In this document: one piece after another, positions 13,085-27,000 of the stretch
Numbering within the stretch: the first letter of the stretch is position 1
Layout of the letters: every line of letters starts with the position of its first letter
Source of the DNA: Pteria penguin
Taxonomy: Eukaryota > Mollusca > Bivalvia > Pterioida > Pteriidae
NCBI GenBank assembly: GCA_035048485.1
Contig: CM068588.1
Coordinates: 30,006,769 to 30,070,768, forward strand
DNA length: 64,000 nt
Reading direction: 5' to 3'
The notes under the pieces: generated by a model
Told to the model about the DNA's origin: nothing
Seen by the model: the letters and a program-made list of their open reading frames with translations, nothing else
Database searches by the model: none
Position numbers and translations under genes: made by a program

Positions 13085-15310
13085 GTTATAGTCCTCTACT
13101 ACACGGCATTGAGTGTCAGTATGTACCAGAAATAGTCCTCTAATACTCAACACTGACTATCATCATATACGTGAGATAGTCATCTACTACACAACACTGA
13201 CTGTCACCATATACATGAGATAGTCCTCTACTACACAACACTGACTGTCACCATATACATGAGATAGTCCTCCACTACACAACACTGACTGTCATCATAT
13301 ACATGAAATGTCATCTACCACACAGCACTGACTTTCACCAAATACATGAGATTGCCCTCTACTACACAACACTGACTTTCACCATATACATGAGATAGTC
13401 ATCTACCACACAACACCGACTGTCACCTATACATGAGATAGTCATCTACCACACTACACTGACTTTCACCATATACATGAGATTGTCCTCTACTACACAA
13501 CTCTGACTATCACCATATACATCAGATAGTCCTCTACTACGCAACACTGACTGTCATTATATCCGTGAGATAGTCATCTACTACACAGCATTGACTATCA
13601 TCATAAACATGAGATAGTCCTCTACAACGCAACACTGGCTGTCACCATATACGTGAGATAGTGCTCTACTACACAACACTGACTGTCACCATATACGTGA
13701 CATAGTCCCCCACTACACAACACTGACTGTCACCATATACATGAGATATTCCTCTACTACACAACACTGACTGTCACAATATACGTGAGATAGTCCTTCA
13801 CTATACAACATTGACTGTCACCATATACATGTGATAGTCCTCTACTACACAACACTGACTGTCACCATATACATGAGATTGTCCTCTACTACACAACACT
13901 GACTGTTATCATATACATGAGATAGTCCCCTACTACGCAACACTGACTGTCATTATATCCGTGAGATAGGCATCTACTACACAACACTGACTATCATCAT
14001 AAACATGAGATAGTCCTCTACTACACAACACTGACTATCATCATAAACATGAGATAGTCCTCTACTACACAACACTGGCTGTCACCATATACGTGAGATA
14101 GTGCTCTACTACTTAACACTGACTGTCACCATATACGTGAAATAGTCCCCCACTACACAACACTGACTGTCACCATATACATGAGATATTCCTCTACTAC
14201 ACAACACTGACTGTCACAATATACGCAAGATAGTCCTCCACTATACAACATTGACTGTCACCATATACATGAGATAGTCCTCTACTACACAACACTGACT
14301 GTCACCATATACGTGAGATAGTCCTCCACTATACAACACTGACTGTCACCATATGCATGAGATAGTCCTCTACTACACAACACTGACTGTCACCATATAC
14401 GTGAGATAGCCCTTTACTCCGCAACACTGTCATCATATACGTAAGATAGTCCCCTACTACACAACACTGACTGTCACCATATACGTAAGATAGTCCTCTA
14501 CTATACAACACTGACTGTCACCATATTCGTAAGATAGTCATCTACTACACAACGCTGACTGTCACCATATACGTAAGATAGTCCTCTACTACACAACACT
14601 GACTGTCACCATATACGTTAGATAGCCCTTTACTCCGCAACACTGTCACCATATACGTAAGATAGTCCTCTACTACACAACACTGACTGTTTTCATATAC
14701 ATGAGATAGCCCCCTACTAAACAACACTGACTGTCACCATATACGTAAGATAGTCCTCTACTATACAACACTGACTGTTTTCATATACATGAGATAGCCC
14801 CCTACTATACAACACTGACTGTCACCATATACGTAAGATAGTCCTCTACTACACAACACTGACTGTTATCATATACATGAGATAGTCCCCTACTAAACAA
14901 CACTGACTGTCACCATATACGTAAGATAGTCCTCTACTATACAACACTGACTGTCACCATATTCGTAAGATAGTCCTCTACTACACAACGCTGACTGTTA
15001 TCATATACATGAGATAGTCCCCTACTAAACAACACTGACTGTCACCATATACGTTAGATAGCCCTTTACTCCTCAACACTGTCATCATATACGTGAGATA
15101 GTCCTCTACTTCACATCACTGACACTAAACATATACGTAAGATAGTCCTTTACTACGCAACACTGACTGTCACCATATACGTGAGATAGTCTATGACACA
15201 ACACTGACTGTCACCATATACATGAGATAGTCCTCTACTACACAACACTGACTGTCACCATATACGAGATAGTTCTCTTAGACTACACAACACTGACTAT
15301 CATTATATAA
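13085..15310. repeat. 2.2-kb minisatellite, ~44-bp unit, ~50 copies
   Basis: The unit is tactacacaacactgactgt + caccatatacatgagatagt + cctc, with 38-39-bp variants lacking gactg near 14,415, 14,635 and 15,065. Variant markers repeat at 396 and 440 bp (nine and ten units) between 13,541 and 14,260, showing a higher-order period. Short minus-strand ORFs inside are by-products. Confidence 0.95.
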
Positions 15311-16328
15311 GTCCTCACATACTAAAACTGACTTTAATCAGGCAAGTACAGCAGTGCAAATTACTTGCACATTGATTAACAACAAAGAGGTGGTGCTTTG
15401 TACCACTACCGTTAAGTGCATTCTTGTAATGTAACATTTTTATAAGAGGCATTGAATCATGTGAAAATTAATTACCAGTTATTTATATATTCTCAAGATA
15501 AAATTTGTCCCAATCCGTTACCTCTAACTATTCTATTTAAGATAACTGCTCTGCGCGTCAGCCGTCCGACGCAAATATGCATCCATGTACATTATTAGCA
15601 ATAAATGAAATAAATGAATAAATTAATATTATTACTTAATTAATACATACTAGTTATCGCGAAATAAACACGAGTCGTTGTCTGTGGGTGTATCCCACAC
15701 GACGTGTGAAATGTACACCTACCTGGTCTAGCCCAATACACACTCCTATTAACTACCTGTGTGAGTTGATTGGTGAATGTATCGATTTATAACAAAAAAG
15801 GTATATATCCTTGAATCGAGTCAAAGGAAGTTTTAAGTTTCGCTATGTATTGCGCAAATCGCACATCAGAATGACATAACAATTCAGTGAAGTGTGTTCT
15901 TTGACTGAAGGAAATACAACCCTCTGGTAAAAATGTAATTCATACATTTGTAAATATCAGTTTCTTTTTAAAATCATAGCTAAACCTTATGCTTCTGAGG
16001 AGTGCATGTTGCAATGACTGCATTTTGATAATTCTTTGTTTCTTACTTAGACCAGAGGCTTACGGGCCTTGTCAGTTCCACTATGGCCACTGTCATACAG
16101 ATATGTCTTCTGTGGACACGTACCAATGACAGATCCTCTGTCTTAGTATCATGGATTTCAGAGAATTTGACGGAGGACATCATACTCTTTCTAACAATCT
16201 ATTAAGTTTCTGTACAATGCGCAGATATAGAGAAAAACGTTTTCAAAGACTAAGTACATCATCACATTATTGCCATAATTAGTCCCACCCATTTGCTTAA
16301 TCCTAGTCTTTTGATTCAAAATTCATTA

Positions 16329-16330
<2 letters not shown>
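15311..16330. other. Non-coding stretch between minisatellites
   Basis: No gene or repeat recognised. Confidence 0.55.

Positions 16331-16371
<41 letters not shown>
16331..16371. repeat. (CT)n microsatellite
   Basis: About 20 CT units. Confidence 0.95.
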
Positions 16372-16376
<5 letters not shown>

Positions 16377-16877
16377 AAAGATAACCCTTTCTGTGCAAGT
16401 TTTAAGGTCATTAACAATATAGCTAAGGAGAAACCAAACATGTACGTTTTTGTGACAGTGACCTTGACATTAAACTTTAGACGATAGGCTTCTTCCTCAT
16501 AAGTCAAAGTAAACTGGTGGTAGTGAGGTCCCTGTCGGCTGGACAATGGACAGAGTGATCACTGTAGGGCACACATCTTCAATGGAAAGCCTTAACTATT
16601 TTAACGACTTACCTTAAATTGTTAGATCCGCCTTTGCATCATAAAGTTTATAAGGTTTTATACCGTTTGTAAAACACTGTTAGATATAAACTGTTTATCA
16701 ATATGACAAATTAAACTTATATTCATAAAGTCTAATGTTTCAGTTAAAGAGTTTACATCCTGGACCTCATACAAGTTTGAGTACATACACGTATCAGAGG
16801 AAACACCTTTCTCGTGTAGTTGTATAGAGATGCGCCACTAATTTTAAATTGTAACGGAAATTCTCCCTCTCCTCCTA

Positions 16878-17275
16878 AAACACATACCTACGGACATGGT
16901 TACAAAACACATACCTACGGACATGGTTACAAAACACATACCTACGGACATGGCTACAAAACACATACCTACGGACATGGCTACAAAACACATACCTACG
17001 GACATAGCTACAAAACACATACCTACGGACATGGCTACAAAACACATACCTACGGACATGGCTACAAAACACATACCTACGGACATGGCTACAAAACACA
17101 TACCTACGGACATGGCTACAAAACACATACCTACGGACATGGCTACAAAACATTATCCTACGGACATGGCTACAAAACACATACCTACGGACATAGCTAC
17201 AAAACACATACCTACGGACAAAACACATACCTATGGACATAGCTACAAAAACATACCTACGGACATGGCTACAAA
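16878..17275. repeat. 27-bp minisatellite, ~14 copies
   Basis: The unit is aaaacacatacctacggaca + tggctac. Because 27 is divisible by three, ORFs stay open in several frames on both strands (for example KTHTYGHGY repeats). No start context, splice sites or homology support translation. Confidence 0.92.
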
Positions 17276-18837
17276 ACGGACATACCGATTACAAATATAA
17301 ATCTACCCTACCTGTATCATCAATTCTCATATAGAAAATCAATCAATCAATTTAATAAAATGACATTTTTTAAAAGACCATCTCACTTACCATATAATTG
17401 AATATTACAATAATGTATCACGAAGGCTGCATCCCTGATCACAACCCCCCCCCCCCCCCCCCCCGGTCCGATTTTTCACTTTCTGAGCCCATCGGTGCGT
17501 TTAACAAAGAAATACTCACCTGCGTTGGATCAAGAAGACGATTCTTTTAAGTCGCTTTCACTACAAGATACTTGTTATGTAGTCGGTCTATTATAATATA
17601 TGATTTAATTTTGTGAATGACGCATGTTTTGAACATTACGTAACAAATAGCTTAGCATAAGCCGTCGCGGTTCCATAAGAAACAAATTCACTGAAGTTTG
17701 TACTTACCTAAGACCTGGCTTGACACGACCACATTGTGTTCATTCCTTTCATATTATCTTGATGTTAAAGCGCTCATCAATTTGTAACATACTCATTTAA
17801 AATTGGCAGGTCAATAAAGAAAATAAGAATAATAATAATTAGGTTTTTCCATTTGTCAATCCACGGCATAATTTACAGTTTTATGATGGTGCATGGAATT
17901 TATAAAGAGGCCAGGGAAACGATATATTCAACGTCGATAAATCACAAATCTTCTGCAGACATCACTTTTAGAAAACAAGGGGAGAAAGACGATGAAAAAA
18001 AAACCCCAACAACATGTTCTCTAACTTGTCAAACATTTAGGGAGGGGGACTCCAAACCTCAAAATTTCTGTATCTTTCAATGGTAAATATTTTGATGAGA
18101 GAACTTCCACTCACCGTAAAAATTTCCATTCTCGTTATCAACGAACCACTTGGTCACGAAAATAATTTTAAACTTTGTCTCAGTACCCATACGATCTAAC
18201 AACTTAAACATTATAAAAACGAAATGCCCATTGATCTAGCAAACATTTTTGTCTATATGATTCTTTCCATTGGCTGTAAAGCATGATACAATGAAGAGGT
18301 ATTCATTGATTTGAACTAAACATACATGTAATATTGTTAAGAATTAGTCAGCACGAAGATCATTCTCGTTGTATTATTATCTCTATCACGTTATATTTCC
18401 CTAATCCATTATTCACTGCAGATATTATTGCTATATATGCATGAGAACTAGAATGCACCGATCTGACATTGTACTAAGATGTTAGCTACATATGTGTATA
18501 TCAGAACTATTGTAACTTTTAATTCTACCGTCACAATCAAAGTCACACATTTTTTTCCTAACTTCAGAATAAGATTGAAGACTTTAGATAACGAGTATAT
18601 GGATATAAAAAAAAAGTGGGGCAATGCCTCCCCCCCCCCCCCCTATTTGAAAAGAGCCAGACAAGCGGGTTTAAGTCCTAAACTTTTTAGAAACATTTTT
18701 ATATGAAGATGAAATTTATCATACACAATATAAGAAGTTGCATTAATGCGAACTGCTAGCTGCGCCCCTCAGCTTTTTTTCGAACTTAACCATGGCTTTA
18801 TAGTATATGAAGCCTATACTTGCCACATAAAAGAAAA
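17276..18837. other. Non-coding stretch
   Basis: Contains two poly-C runs (17,444 and ~18,632) and short ORFs without homology. Confidence 0.5.
17444..17464. repeat. Poly-C tract
   Basis: About 20 consecutive C, one of several long C or G runs in the window. Confidence 0.9.
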
Positions 18838-18990
18838 AAAATTATTTCGTTATAACGACTTACAGATTGTTATTACGAATTACAATGAATGCCGTTAATA
18901 TTACGACTTATTTCTTTATAACGACATATGATCTCGTTATCACTTTAAAAAAATATCTCGCTATTAGGACTTTTAAAATATCTCTTTACT
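18838..18990. repeat. Degenerate short repeat around CGTTATAACGACTTA
   Basis: cgttataacgactta, tattacgacttat, ctttataacgacatat and ctcgttatcac recur every 25-35 bp. Confidence 0.6.
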
Positions 18991-19165
18991 ACGTTAGGCG
19001 GCGCTTGTGTACATGTACTAAGTTTGAAACTACGTTGAACGTTAGCAATTTTATGACTTCATAAGAACGTTTCATTGTTCTTTACGTCATTTTTGTGGGA
19101 ATACGTTTCCTTTACTCCCTTAACATTAGTACCGCAGTTAATGGCGGCGAAGTCCATTTTCTTTC
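18990..19165. repeat. Dispersed repeat, copy 1
   Basis: ggcggcgcttgtgtacatgt, ttgttctttacgtcattttt and accgcagttaatggcg are shared in the same order with 41,545-41,690, and the middle block with 56,180-56,240. Confidence 0.6.
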
Positions 19166-19574
19166 TTTTATGTGACACGTAAAGGCTTCCGTATTTATGT
19201 AAGCCTGATATGACCATTTTACATTTGAAGACAAGAAGTTCAGTGCATTCTTCAGGATTTTTCACATTTCACTTTTCAAAAATTGGCAAGCAGTTTTGAA
19301 TTCGATTAGTTCCAAGTATAACACACGGAATCAATCAGGAAACAGTTCTAAGTAAACAACGAGTTGATTTATGAATCATTTTTTGAAAATCATCAGTTTT
19401 TGGGGATTTTGATAGAAATAATGTTGTATTTATTGGGAGCTCTGCCTCAGCTATGGAATAGTAAATTTTGTCAAGGGTTTGTGTGTGGAGTGGAATCTCA
19501 AAACCTTGAAAGGTGATTCTTCAGACACTGAATATGGCTTACTTTTTTGCTTCAGTTACGTGGTGTGGAGGTTT

Positions 19575-19715
19575 TGTTAAGGTCAATGCAGGGTCAGGTG
19601 TTAAGGTCAATGCAGGGTCAGGTGTTAAGGTCAATGCAGGGTCAGGTGTTAAGGTCACTGCAGGGTCAGGTGTTAAGGTCACTGCAGGGTCAGGTGTTAA
19701 GGTCAATGCAGGGTC
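19575..19715. repeat. 24-bp minisatellite, 6 copies
   Basis: The unit is gttaaggtcaatgcagggtc + aggt, with an a/c variant at one site. It opens an artificial VKVNAGSG frame. Confidence 0.9.
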
Positions 19716-19794
19716 ATGTACACTAACTTTGCATCATTTCTTTTCAACCGAGATCATTTAAGATGCTAGATCTGACCTACATTATATATCTTAA

Positions 19795-19829
19795 AGTACA
19801 ATAAAAGTCTTTTATTCTTTTATTGTACT
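19795..19829. repeat. Short hairpin
   Basis: agtacaataaaag and its exact complement cttttattgtact around a 9-bp loop. It lies ~1.1 kb after the RPAP3 stop and is not an evident terminator. Confidence 0.6.
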
Positions 19830-20884
19830 GCTTTTGTGGTAAATGGAATGGTGGGCCAATAACAGGTTAACCACACCTATTGAGTGTAGACTGTAACTTT
19901 GACTGCCTGTCCTCAATCAGTACAGCAACTGTAATACTATTACAAATATTTCTCATGTCGAGTATGTGCTTGTGATGGTCTGTGGTGACTTTTGTCATAC
20001 ACCCGAGTTCTTTCTTGTCTTACATTTATGTCACTATTCTCCCAGTTGCTTCTGTTAGGGCAAACTTAATATTCTTTAATTACACTCTTTGTGTATCTTT
20101 CAAATGCTTTGTAGCGTGACTGAGGTTTTATTTTGGTGGTTTTTCTCTAACAATTTTCAAATGACTTGCCAAATCCTATTTCTAATCAAAATCAAGGTCT
20201 CAGCACACGGTGATAAAAAATGAGTCTTCATGGCAAATAAAAAGACAAATAACATGGCCATATTTAATAAATGGTGTACAGGAGGTCACATGTAGCTCTC
20301 ATAATTCTCTGATGAATATCTTATTTTTTTTGCTTTGGTTTTGTATACTGTCTTAACACCTCTTAACTGGAATCTTTCCTATGTAGAGAGGGCATTAACT
20401 ATGACTTTCAACCTGTGGGTGAATAAGAATTTAACAGGCAGGATAATCCACTTATGAAATTTTCTTTATACACTTTTTATACATCTATTGATAAATGATG
20501 CATAATGAAAGAAAAAAATATCAAAATATTAATGTTTCTCAGAGTGTTACAACTGACTTAGATTACAACTGGACACATACACTTTTGTGTAACTCTATTC
20601 AGGCCATGGCATTGTTCTTCCTATCTAAATATATACCTTATATAGAACCAATCACCTTTTCCATATCATGTCAGGTTTATCCTTGTCCATATTTATTCAG
20701 CTTCATATCCTAGCTATTAAACATGAATATGGTCAAGCACCTGATAAAGTTTTTAAATCATTACTTTTTACTCATCATCAACCAAATGGCTTTATCATTC
20801 AGCTACAGAGGGTTTCTATATAACTACATGAATTATAATTATTAAAGATTGAAAACAAGCTGACAAATATTGAAAAATATCAAT

Positions 20885-20890
20885 TTTATT
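20885..20890 (-). promoter_or_regulatory. Polyadenylation signal AATAAA of RPAP3
   Basis: A canonical AATAAA on the minus strand lies about 45 nt after the RPAP3 stop codon, implying a very short 3' UTR. No other strong candidate lies closer. Confidence 0.6.
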
Positions 20891-20935
20891 ATCACAAATG
20901 AAAACTGCCTGAAGCTTCATAATAAATAATCAATG

Positions 20936-21027
20936 TCAACTAAGTTCATATTTCACTGACAAAGTATTTATTTCCTCTGCTGTGGCTGAAGATGATTGTC
21001 TCAGATAGTTCATTAAGGTCTCCAAAA
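20936..21027 (-). CDS. RPAP3: RPAP3 exon 10, C-terminus and stop
   Basis: The acceptor is TTTTTTCAG|TTTTGG. It encodes VLETLMNYLRQ and a 19-residue tail with AEEINTLSVKYELS before TGA, matching the final helix and the tail of human RPAP3 (VEELKKRYGG). Confidence 0.9.
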
Positions 21028-24000
21028 CTGAAAAAAGAAATGTACAGTAATTGTAGGTATGTGTTGTTACATTAACAGAATTTCAGTTTAAATCAATAAT
21101 CAGAATGAAGAATTTATTCATCCTCCATTTAGGCATTTGGTTTTCTAGTCTTTGCTAGAGATTGGTATTGAAGTCTAGAAAATCTAAGGAATGAAAATTT
21201 TCAACCAGTATATCAGCACCTGATCTCATGGGAAATCTGTATAATGAAAAGACTCAATGAAAGAAACTAGGTAAATATTATCTGACCATTTCATAAAATT
21301 CAGATTTTGCTCTTGACAACAATAATGAAATCATTTCCATCCAAATATTTACTCATAAGTAGATCATTCCAATAAATTTCCAACAAAATTTGTACAAAAC
21401 TGAGGGAAAAAGCCCAGTTTTAACATTTACATGATGGCTATTCAATATTGCTGCCACAACAGCCATACTGGATCATTATATGTAAACTTCTTTCAGCAGG
21501 ATTAATTATTGTTTCAGCAGAATTTCAATGTCCTTTATGAACTAAATTATGGTTATGCTTATATATTACAAACTTGAAGTTTTCATCCATTTGGTCTAAA
21601 TTTCATTGCACTTCAACAAGTACACAAAACAGCTATTCTTAGCAAAGAGGTTACGGTACAGGTTCAAAGGTCATCAACTTTGGATTCATTTGAAATGGCT
21701 TCATTTTTCTATTAACATCACAAGTATAGACTTATAAACAAAATGCTGGACATAAATACCTTCACAATAACTAAAGCATCGGGATGGACTAAAAGATAAA
21801 ATTGTAATCTGTTAATGTGAAAAAAGTGTGACTATTGGACAATACTAAAGACAGGACAATCTTTGAGGTCAAGGTCATAGGTAAAGGTCACAAGTCCTTG
21901 TCATAAGGAATATACATATGAAAAACCTAAGCCCTATCTATCACTTGCCCTTCAAAAAATATGGCCAAGGTTAGATTTTTTTAAAGTAAGTAAAACTCCA
22001 AGGTCAACGTCACAATGTAAAAAACATTTGTGTCAACAAAAAGGAATTACCATAAGGAATACACATGTGAAATATGAAAGCCCTATCATTTGTCATTTGA
22101 AAATTATGGCCAATTCTTTTTTTTTTTCCAAAAGTAGGTCAAACTCCAAGGTCAAAATTAAGTCATCAAAAATTCTGGTGTCAACAAAAAGGCCTTGTCA
22201 CAAGAAATACACATGTGAAATATCAAAGCCCTATCACTTGCCATTCAAAAGTTATAACTAAGATTAAATTCATTGAAATGAAGGCCAAACTCCAAGGTCT
22301 TGGTCTTAAGGTCAAAAATTTTAGTGCCAACTAAGATGTCTTTCTTTGTTTGTTAATCATTGCAAGTTTTGTCAACTTACCGTATTAAATAACAAAGATA
22401 AAGCCAATAATGTGAAAGCGTGACTGCTGGACTGACGGACACAAGACAAAGTGATCCCTATGTGCTGCTATGCTTTGCAGGCGACACAATAACCATGATT
22501 CAGTACACAAAGGAAAGTACACAAACAATTCCTGACACCATGAAAAGATAATTCTACAAAAATGAGGGAGGAGACGTACTTGAAAGCTTTAAGAGTAGAG
22601 TTACATACGAAAAGTGACCATGCCCCTTTTCTTCGATATGTGTTGTCCCTTATCTGTGTGATATATGATATAAAGTGGAAAGATAAGAATGCATAAATTA
22701 CCTTGTTTTTCTTTCCTTGAGAAGAACATCACAGTCATGCGGAATCGACTCACTCTTGTCAGGCATAGTAAGTGCTTGTAACAATCCTCTTTGGACCTAC
22801 AGCATAATATGCACTGATAAATGATTGACTGCTGTTTATTTGAACATAACCAAAATTCTATTCCATATTCAAAGAGACAAATGAGATGGGCTTAATGCTT
22901 TGATCTATAGATTAAAACATACCCTCTATTACTGATTGGATCAATATGGTCACATGCTTAATATGGTCACATGCTTTATTCTAACGTTCTTTATGCCTTA
23001 AAGATCTTAAAAATAATGTTTCATTCTATGGTGTAAAAGTATAAATAATTAGAAATAGTTTCATAAACATAAACGCCCCTGCCATAATATTTTCATATTT
23101 GCTGCAGACACTGAAGCTAATATTTGATTTTCCTTTACTGAATCATATACCATAACATGGATCTCAATTTGTCTAATCTGAAAGACAGGACCAACAAGTC
23201 ATTAGCTGGACTCAAACCATGGACCACTTGTACCAACTAATCAAGGACCAAGCAGTTATCAATTGAGCAAAATGTATAAACCACTGAGTGACTTCTCTCT
23301 TCATTACATTTCATGGTTTGAAACAGATTTATGGCATTATGATTAAAGGTCAAGGTCACCACATCTAAATTTCTGAATGCTTTTCTTGCAGCATTTACTT
23401 GTATGATCACTGCCTAGTAATCTGTGATACTTACGGCACATAGAAGTCTTTAAACATTGTTAGAATCTTCATCAAAATATCAGCATCCAAAGCTTCACCA
23501 AACAACTTTGGATAGTGGTCTGGTTCTAATTTCTGAAATTAAAAAAATCTGTCAAGAACTACAACTCTTATAAATATAATCATACAAGATAGGTTTCAGT
23601 AACACTGAAGTCTAACAACTATGTATTAAGAAGCCTAATAACCAGGTTACAAATTTTCATTTAAAATTACTCAAAATGAAGATTCCAGTAGAGAAATTTA
23701 CATTCAATCAAAAGACATACTAGATTTGATATAATGAGAAGAGTAGCCATATTTCTTTAAAATCACCCTGAATATAATGAATAATCATTTCACTTCTCTT
23801 TATGTATCATTACAAATAGCACATTGACTGTTTGTTTTATTACATACATGTATCAAGTGATAAATGCTGTCGAAATCAAGACTTCAGAAATACTTTTCTA
23901 TCATTAACAACAGCAAAGTTTTATTGTACCTTGAAGTATTCATAAAAAGCTTGCATATCATGCTTAATCACTTTATAATCTGCCTGGAATTGGTAGGAGG

Positions 24001-27000
24001 TTGATGGTATTCCTAACTTTCTTGGAGAAGAAATTCCTTCCCTTGGACTTGTTGCTCCTTTACTTTTCTCTACAGACACATGAGTCGATTTAGAGTTCTT
24101 ATCACTTCCATTGGATAAATTTAATTTCCTTGAATTCTGCTCAACACTGTTTTGAGACTTTCTTTTATCTAATTTTTGTGTATCAATGTCTGACAACTTT
24201 TTTTGTTCTGTGATTACACTTGTCTTTGAATCTTGTGATGTGCTTTGATTTTCAGAAGTAAATTTTTTAAACATTTCTCCATCTTGAGCCTCAAGGATTT
24301 TCTTAGCCTGACTTTGTCCCTCTTGCACTTTTGCAATAGCTGTTTTTCTTTCAGTATTATCTTCAATTCCTACTTCATCAATTTCCAGTCTTCGCAAAGG
24401 TTTCTAAATATATAAATGATGTTGTAAAATTTTGTACAGCACTTAATGTAAATGAACCATGTAACTACTGTGTTGTTTTAACTGAAACTTTTCAGGTTGC
24501 TCTAAATAAATTTTTAATGTTTTTCATTTCTATAAATTTTACTAGCTTCAGTTCTTGACCTTTAAAGCCATGATAAAGATTTCTGGAGTTGAGTATTTAT
24601 TCCTGGTCTAATGCTATCATGTCATTTTACTTCAGCTTTTTTCATTTTCTTTTAAACAAAAGACTTGGGGCTCTTTCATAGAACTGTGTGATGGTGGCCT
24701 GACTTTAAAGGTGGAAAATTAAAATGATAAAGTGTAATTAACTTATAGTAAATACAAGCTGATACATGCATATGCAATGTAAAATGACTCATTCTCAGTA
24801 CATGTCTGTACTACTACTTCTATATAACCATTAATGACATTTGCATGGTTTGGTTTGTCTAGGCTCCTTGCTTGCAAAATTTTTTCAGTGATATTGTAGT
24901 GAGAAAGCAGAAAGTTTCAAAGATATCACTCAAATGCCGGCAGTGGTACAATGTGGAATTCAAACCTTAACCATAACATAAACGGCTTCATTTTTCATAC
25001 TTGCATCACATATCTATCGTATCTTATTGTTAGAATTGTTAGATTTTGTTTACAACTTTCATAAATTAACTCATATAAATTCATAACAGTTCTGTCAAAC
25101 CTTAGATCTTTGTTGAACAGACTTTGTTATAGGTTTCACTCGTCCAATATTTTCTGTTGAATGTGTCACCATTTTCTGTTTGGATAATTCCTGAAAATTT
25201 AAAGTATTCAATACATTTAATGAAATGAAAAATCATAATACAAATACAAGAGGCCCAAGTGGGCCTATATCGCTCACCTAAACACATTTTGCTCATTTAC
25301 AAACAACTGTCATTTTTTAAAAATGATATGTAAAATCTTGTTTTTGTGTAAAATGAGATAAAAATATTTGACTTTAGCAGGATTTGAACTGCTTTTCTTT
25401 GGCGTGCTCAATCTGGTCTATATCAAAATTATACAAAGTCATAAAAAACGAAGAAAACTAAACTCTGACATTAAATTTTCAAATAACCCTTCAAAAAGAT
25501 ACTTTCTGAAAAAATAGCGAACAAATGCTTTATAGCTCTCTATATATATTGAATAAATGGAAAAAAAATTGACACAAAAATATGTGGAAATGGCTAGTTC
25601 CAAAAAGATATAAAAAAAAAGGGCACCGCTAACGGGTGCATGATACGCCCCCATCATGTTTTAATGTGGTCTACAAACCACATCCTTTCATATGACACCA
25701 TCAAAAGTTTTGTTCCCCCTTTAGATAAAGAAAAGAAGCTCGGAAAACCTTTCCCACCCTGCTCATTTTCCCCCACCCTAGGGGCCTGACCCCAACTTTG
25801 AAACCCACATGCACAACTACAAGCCACATCCTTTCATATGACACCATCGAAAGTTTTGTTCCCCCTTTAGTTAAGGAGGAGAAGCCCTGACAAGCTTTTG
25901 CGACCCTGCCCATTTTCCCCCACCCCAGGGGCCTGACCCCAACTTTGAAACACACATGTACAACTACAAGCCACATCCTTTCATATGACACCATCAAAAG
26001 TTTTGTTCCCCCTGTATTTAAGGAGGAGAAGCCCGGACAAGCTTTTCCAACCCCGCCCATTTTCCCCTACCCCAGGGGCCTGACCCCAACTTTGAAACCC
26101 ACATGCACAACTACAAGCCACACCCTTTCATATGACACTCTAGGTAAAAAGGATAACACTAGAGAACCAGGAAAACATTGCATCTACAGACGTATGTACA
26201 GACAGACAAATGGATGGATGGACAGACAGACAACCTGATTCCAGTATACACTGTATCCCCACAACAATTTGTATAATAAATGTACATGTATTATTAGCAA
26301 CCTACTAGGAGAAAGTCTAAGTAATTACCTGAAAATAAGAACAAGAGGCCCAAGTGGGCCTATATCGCTCACCTGAGTACCTAGATGATCAGTCATGCAT
26401 GAAGGAAGAATTCATTTATTTTTGCATTACTGTGACTAAGTCAACACAAATGTTGAAAATATGTCAAATTTTATTTCAGACTAGAATAAAAAACAACACT
26501 TTTTTGCACATCCGTTCATGTGATTTTGATATTAAGCATTTCCTTTGTCTCTGCAAGATGTCATTCAGGGCAACAAGTTAGTCATTTTCTTTAGGTGGGG
26601 CCTTTTGTTGACTGATTTCAAGTTTCGGTCATGAACAACAATTGTTTCCAATATTGTCCAGATCTAACTTAAAATGGTCTAATTTCATATGTTGAGTGTT
26701 GAGAAACATCTAAAAACTTATTTAGATGTGTAAAGAAATGAAAAAAAAAATTCTGACCACAGCTGGATTTGAACCACTACTCTCCATATTTCAATTACCA
26801 AGTGGTATATATGTACCATTGTGAGACCTACTTTTTAGACATGGTGGCATTATCTGTTAACCAATTTGGATGAAATTTACCAAATTGATAGAGGACCTTT
26901 AGTACTTCATGTATTCCATGTTTCATTAAAATCTTTCATGTGGTATAGCAGCAGAAGTGAAAAATGTGATTGAATTGTTCCTATACACTCTCATTTGGAA

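Noticed and set aside
13085..15310. CRISPR-like array
   Set aside because: Units are directly contiguous ~44-bp repeats with no unique spacers, in a eukaryotic genome.
16820..17300. Long overlapping ORFs on both strands with KTHTYGHGY-type repeats
   Set aside because: They are the direct result of a 27-bp stop-free tandem repeat. No homology, start context or splice evidence supports a gene.
19795..19829. Hairpin as a transcription terminator for RPAP3
   Set aside because: This is a eukaryotic gene with its own AATAAA ~45 nt after the stop. The hairpin is >1 kb further on and has no T-run logic.
25701..26238. Repetitive ORFs on both strands over the ~146-bp tandem units
   Set aside because: They follow the tandem repeat inside a dispersed element. 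Frames on both strands are equally open and there is no homology.
26354..26581. 75-codon ORF repeated almost identically at 34,980-35,207
   Set aside because: It is the start of the duplicated long element. The small conserved frame reflects recent copy identity, not constraint that I can demonstrate.
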